In this document: in pieces, positions 22,992-24,577 of the stretch
Numbering within the stretch: the stretch's first letter is position 1
Layout: each line of letters opens with the position of its first letter
Source of the DNA: DATKWD01 sp035529695
GTDB lineage: Bacteria; Actinomycetota; Acidimicrobiia; Acidimicrobiales; Salinilacustritrichaceae
Length of the DNA stretch: 24,577 nucleotides
Direction: 5' to 3'
NCBI GenBank assembly: GCA_035529695.1
Contig: DATKWD010000167.1
Location: 1 to 24,577, forward strand
Made by a program: the position numbers and the translations under genes
Notes under the pieces: model-generated
Database searches by the model: none
Told to the model about the DNA's origin: nothing
The model's input: the letters and a program-made list of their open reading frames with translations, nothing else

Positions 22992-24113
22992 TCAGTCGCG
23001 GCGGAAGTACTTGCTGAGCGTTGACTGCTGCCCCTGATAGTTGGATCCGATCCCGGCCCCGTAGAGCTCGTCGGTCGGCTCGACCAGCTTCTCGAACGCG
23101 ATCTTGCAGACCCGGAGCCGGTCCTGGACCATGAAGGGAACGTCATGTGCTCGAACTTCGAGCGCGGCCCTGCTACCGGTCATTCCTTCGGCGTCCCAAC
23201 CGAACCCCGGGTCGAAGAACCCTGCGTAGTGTGTGCGTAGCTCGCCACTGGTCGGATCGAACGCGACCATCTCGCCCGCCACGTCAGGAGGGATCGAGAT
23301 CCCCTGCGCGGAGAGCAGGAGGTAGAAGTCCTCGGGTTCGAGCACGATCTGATCTCCACGCTCGCGGATGACCGGCTCCCAATAGTCGGTCGGGTCGTGA
23401 CCGCCGATCTCCCCGAGGTCGAGCAGTCGGCTGTTGCGCTTGGCCCGGTAGCCGACCACGCCGTCGTCATCGCCGGTCAGGTCGAGTCCGAGAAACACGC
23501 CGCCGGTGTGCACGAACTCGTCGGCCTCGACCGTTCGGCCCAATTCGTACAGCAGGCCGCGTCGAGCATGCATGGCCGCGAGTTCGGCCTCGTCGACCTC
23601 TGCGTGCCCAACCATCAACCTCAGCTGGTTGAGCGCGAGCCCGGGATGCACCTTGATGGTGAACGTCGACGACACGACCTCGAGGTAGAGCTGGCCCCGA
23701 TAGCCGGCGGCGACCTCGTCGAATCGGTACGACCGATCGGTGATCACCCGGGTGAACACGTCGACCCGCCCGGTCGAGGACTTCGGGTTCGCCTTCGCCC
23801 TGATGTTCGGAGCGAGGTCGAGTCCTTCCCGAAGCGGGATGAGGTAGGGCCGGTTTCTCTCGAGGACCCCGCCGGCCCGGAGGTCGACGGTGTCCATCGC
23901 GAACTCTTCGAGTCGCTGTTCGACCGTGTGGGTGGAGTCGGGCAGGAACGAACACCGCAGCCTGTGCGCCACGTCACCGAGATGGAGATCGATGCTCGCC
24001 GGTTGGATCGCCGGTTTGGTGTCGGCCGAGAAGCCGATCAGCCCGTCGTCGACCGCGCGTCGGAGCAGGTGTGCTGGGAAGACCCCCGCACCGGGAAGGG
24101 CGTAGTCGGTCAT
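22992..24113 (-). CDS. dcd: dCTP deaminase, long two-domain form
   Basis: This 373-residue cytosolic enzyme deaminates dCTP to dUTP, feeding dTMP synthesis. It is about twice the length of E. coli Dcd (193 residues) and belongs to the longer 2'-deoxycytidine 5'-triphosphate deaminase group with two dUTPase-like folds. In the first fold the block PKSSTGRVDVFTRV (110-123) aligns with RSSLAR of E. coli, with Ser112/Ser113 and Arg116 as nucleotide-phosphate contacts, and Glu145 (in LYLEV) matches the catalytic Glu138. The second fold (about 230-373) contains YAGFFDPGFGW, the usual substrate-pocket motif. The ATG at 24113 lies 9 nt after TAGCTT on the minus strand, so the transcript has almost no leader. 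It stands alone between a response regulator and a small HTH gene. Confidence 0.9.
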   Translation of the reverse strand: MTDYALPGAGVFPAHLLRRAVDDGLIGFSADTKPAIQPASIDLHLGDVAHRLRCSFLPDSTHTVEQRLEEFAMDTVDLRAGGVLERNRPYLIPLREGLDLAPNIRAKANPKSSTGRVDVFTRVITDRSYRFDEVAAGYRGQLYLEVVSSTFTIKVHPGLALNQLRLMVGHAEVDEAELAAMHARRGLLYELGRTVEADEFVHTGGVFLGLDLTGDDDGVVGYRAKRNSRLLDLGEIGGHDPTDYWEPVIRERGDQIVLEPEDFYLLLSAQGISIPPDVAGEMVAFDPTSGELRTHYAGFFDPGFGWDAEGMTGSRAALEVRAHDVPFMVQDRLRVCKIAFEKLVEPTDELYGAGIGSNYQGQQSTLSKYFRRD

Positions 24114-24122
24114 GCGGAAACG

Positions 24123-24128
24123 AAGCTA
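24123..24128 (-). promoter_or_regulatory. -10 box of the dCTP deaminase gene
   Basis: TAGCTT on the minus strand ends 9 nt before the ATG, predicting a start site near 24116 and a leader of only about 2-3 nt. Confidence 0.4.
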
Positions 24129-24146
24129 GCCGCACTGAGCTCGGTG

Positions 24147-24437
24147 TCAGGTCACGTGCCGGTAGCGCTGATGCGCCGCCTGGGCCGAGACACCGAGTGC
24201 GCCGCCGATGCTGGCCCACGATGCCCCAGCCGAACGTGCGTGGCGCACCAGCTCGATGAGATAGGTTTCGGTACCGGCACGAACGGCCACCGCCGCTTCG
24301 AGCGCGTTCCCCACGGTGAGCTGCTCACCCCAGCTCCCCACCAGGTCGGCCACTGCTTGACGGGCCGCAACCGACCCGGGATCGTCACTGGCCGCCGGCA
24401 CCCACAGACTCTGCCCGATGAATCGAGCGCGCGTCAA
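24147..24437 (-). CDS. Small helix-turn-helix protein
   Basis: This protein of up to 96 residues ends in a helix-turn-helix (about 62-95: ELVRHARSAGASWASIGGALGVSAQAAHQ and following) of the type W-x-x-I-G-x-A-L-G-V-S-x-Q-A-A-x-x-R found in many short actinobacterial proteins. The N-terminal half is an Ala/Val-rich helical region. It may be a DNA-binding regulator or a toxin/antitoxin-like accessory; the family's role is not defined. The frame opens at TTG 24437, but the predicted start site near 24434 makes the GTG at 24401 (84 residues) possible. A perfect 18-bp palindrome lies in its predicted promoter, which would suit autorepression. It lies upstream of and co-directional with dcd, 33 nt away. 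Confidence 0.7.
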   Translation of the reverse strand: MTRARFIGQSLWVPAASDDPGSVAARQAVADLVGSWGEQLTVGNALEAAVAVRAGTETYLIELVRHARSAGASWASIGGALGVSAQAAHQRYRHVT

Positions 24438-24440
24438 GAC

Positions 24441-24469
24441 ACATTGACAGTGCCACTGGTGGCACTCAA
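24441..24469 (-). promoter_or_regulatory. Promoter with an 18-bp palindromic operator
   Basis: On the minus strand TTGAGT (24469-24464), a 17-nt spacer and CAATGT (24446-24441) form a standard-spaced promoter for the small HTH gene. The perfect inverted repeat AGTGCCAC-TG-GTGGCACT (24449-24466) fills the spacer and touches the -35 box, the usual position for a repressor site. Confidence 0.5.
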
Positions 24470-24483
24470 CACCGCCGCTGCGC

Positions 24484-24489
24484 TACCGT
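24484..24489 (+). promoter_or_regulatory. -10 box of the tRNA-Gly gene
   Basis: TACCGT predicts a start near 24496, about 5 nt before the mature tRNA 5' end. No matching -35 box is found at normal spacing. Confidence 0.4.
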
Positions 24490-24500
24490 CGCCGCCCTCT

Positions 24501-24571
24501 GCGGGTGTAGTTCAATGGCAGAACATCAGCTTCCCAAGCTGAACACGCGAGTTCGATTCTCGTCACCCGCT
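24501..24571 (+). tRNA. tRNA-Gly (anticodon CCC)
   Basis: A full cloverleaf can be drawn. Acceptor GCGGGTG (24501-24507) pairs with CACCCGC (24564-24570), and T is the discriminator at 24571. The D arm is GTTC/GAAC. The anticodon stem TCAGC/GCTGA encloses the loop TTCCCAA with CCC at 24533-24535, which reads GGG glycine codons. The T arm is GCGAG/CTCGT-like with the loop TTCGATT. The 3' CCA is not encoded. Confidence 0.95.
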
Positions 24572-24577
24572 CTCGAC

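Noticed and set aside
24444..24449. TTGACA as the -35 box of tRNA-Gly
   Set aside because: It is 34 nt from the TACCGT -10 box, twice the usual spacing.
1..24577. Mobile elements, CRISPR arrays, phage or toxin-antitoxin islands
   Set aside because: No transposase, integrase, spaced direct repeats, terminal inverted repeats or abrupt composition change was seen.

Overview
The window is high-GC bacterial DNA with densely packed housekeeping and transport genes and no mobile elements, prophage or CRISPR. The gene families (AtsD-type sulfatase, mycobacterial-type iron-sulfur ETF oxidoreductase, MalT-type LuxR regulator, small helix-turn-helix proteins) and the many TANNNT -10 boxes placed 6 to 9 nt before a start codon point to an actinobacterium, possibly a member of the Acidimicrobiia. 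That placement is inference; no marker gene here settles it.

Layout. 1-1.7 kb: the tail of a membrane protein, a c-di-GMP-type PilZ protein (-) and phosphoglycerate mutase (+), closed by a strong symmetric hairpin. 1.75-3.6 kb: nitrogen module amtB-PII (-), with a GlnR-like operator upstream. 3.7-4.9 kb: a stand-alone cyclic-nucleotide-binding protein (+) converging on an AqpZ water channel (-). 5.1-9.6 kb: one co-directional cluster (+) of a PLDc_N/SHOCT membrane protein, glutamate decarboxylase, an uncharacterised six-helix membrane protein and a CASTOR/POLLUX-like ion channel, the last two overlapping by ATGA. 9.8-12.1 kb: a MalT-like LuxR regulator (+) preceded by a seven-codon leaderless micro-ORF. 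12.1-12.65 kb: a DUF1269-type protein (-). 12.8-15.2 kb: a cytosolic-type arylsulfatase (+). 15.3-20.1 kb: a SulP anion transporter preceded by a short upstream ORF, a two-helix K+ channel, and a large flippase-like protein with a pseudokinase-like domain (all +). 20.3-23.0 kb: an EtfD/HdrD-like membrane iron-sulfur oxidoreductase and an atypical response regulator (+). 23.0-24.6 kb: long-form dCTP deaminase (-), a small HTH protein (-) with a palindromic operator, and tRNA-Gly(CCC) (+).

Functionally the window is rich in membrane traffic: ammonium, water, anions, K+ and other ions, a possible lipid substrate, and electrons from beta-oxidation. The least described parts are the glutamate decarboxylase/six-helix protein/CASTOR-like channel cluster, the K+ channel/pseudokinase-flippase pair, and two micro-ORFs whose stop codons overlap the start codons of a regulator and of a transporter.
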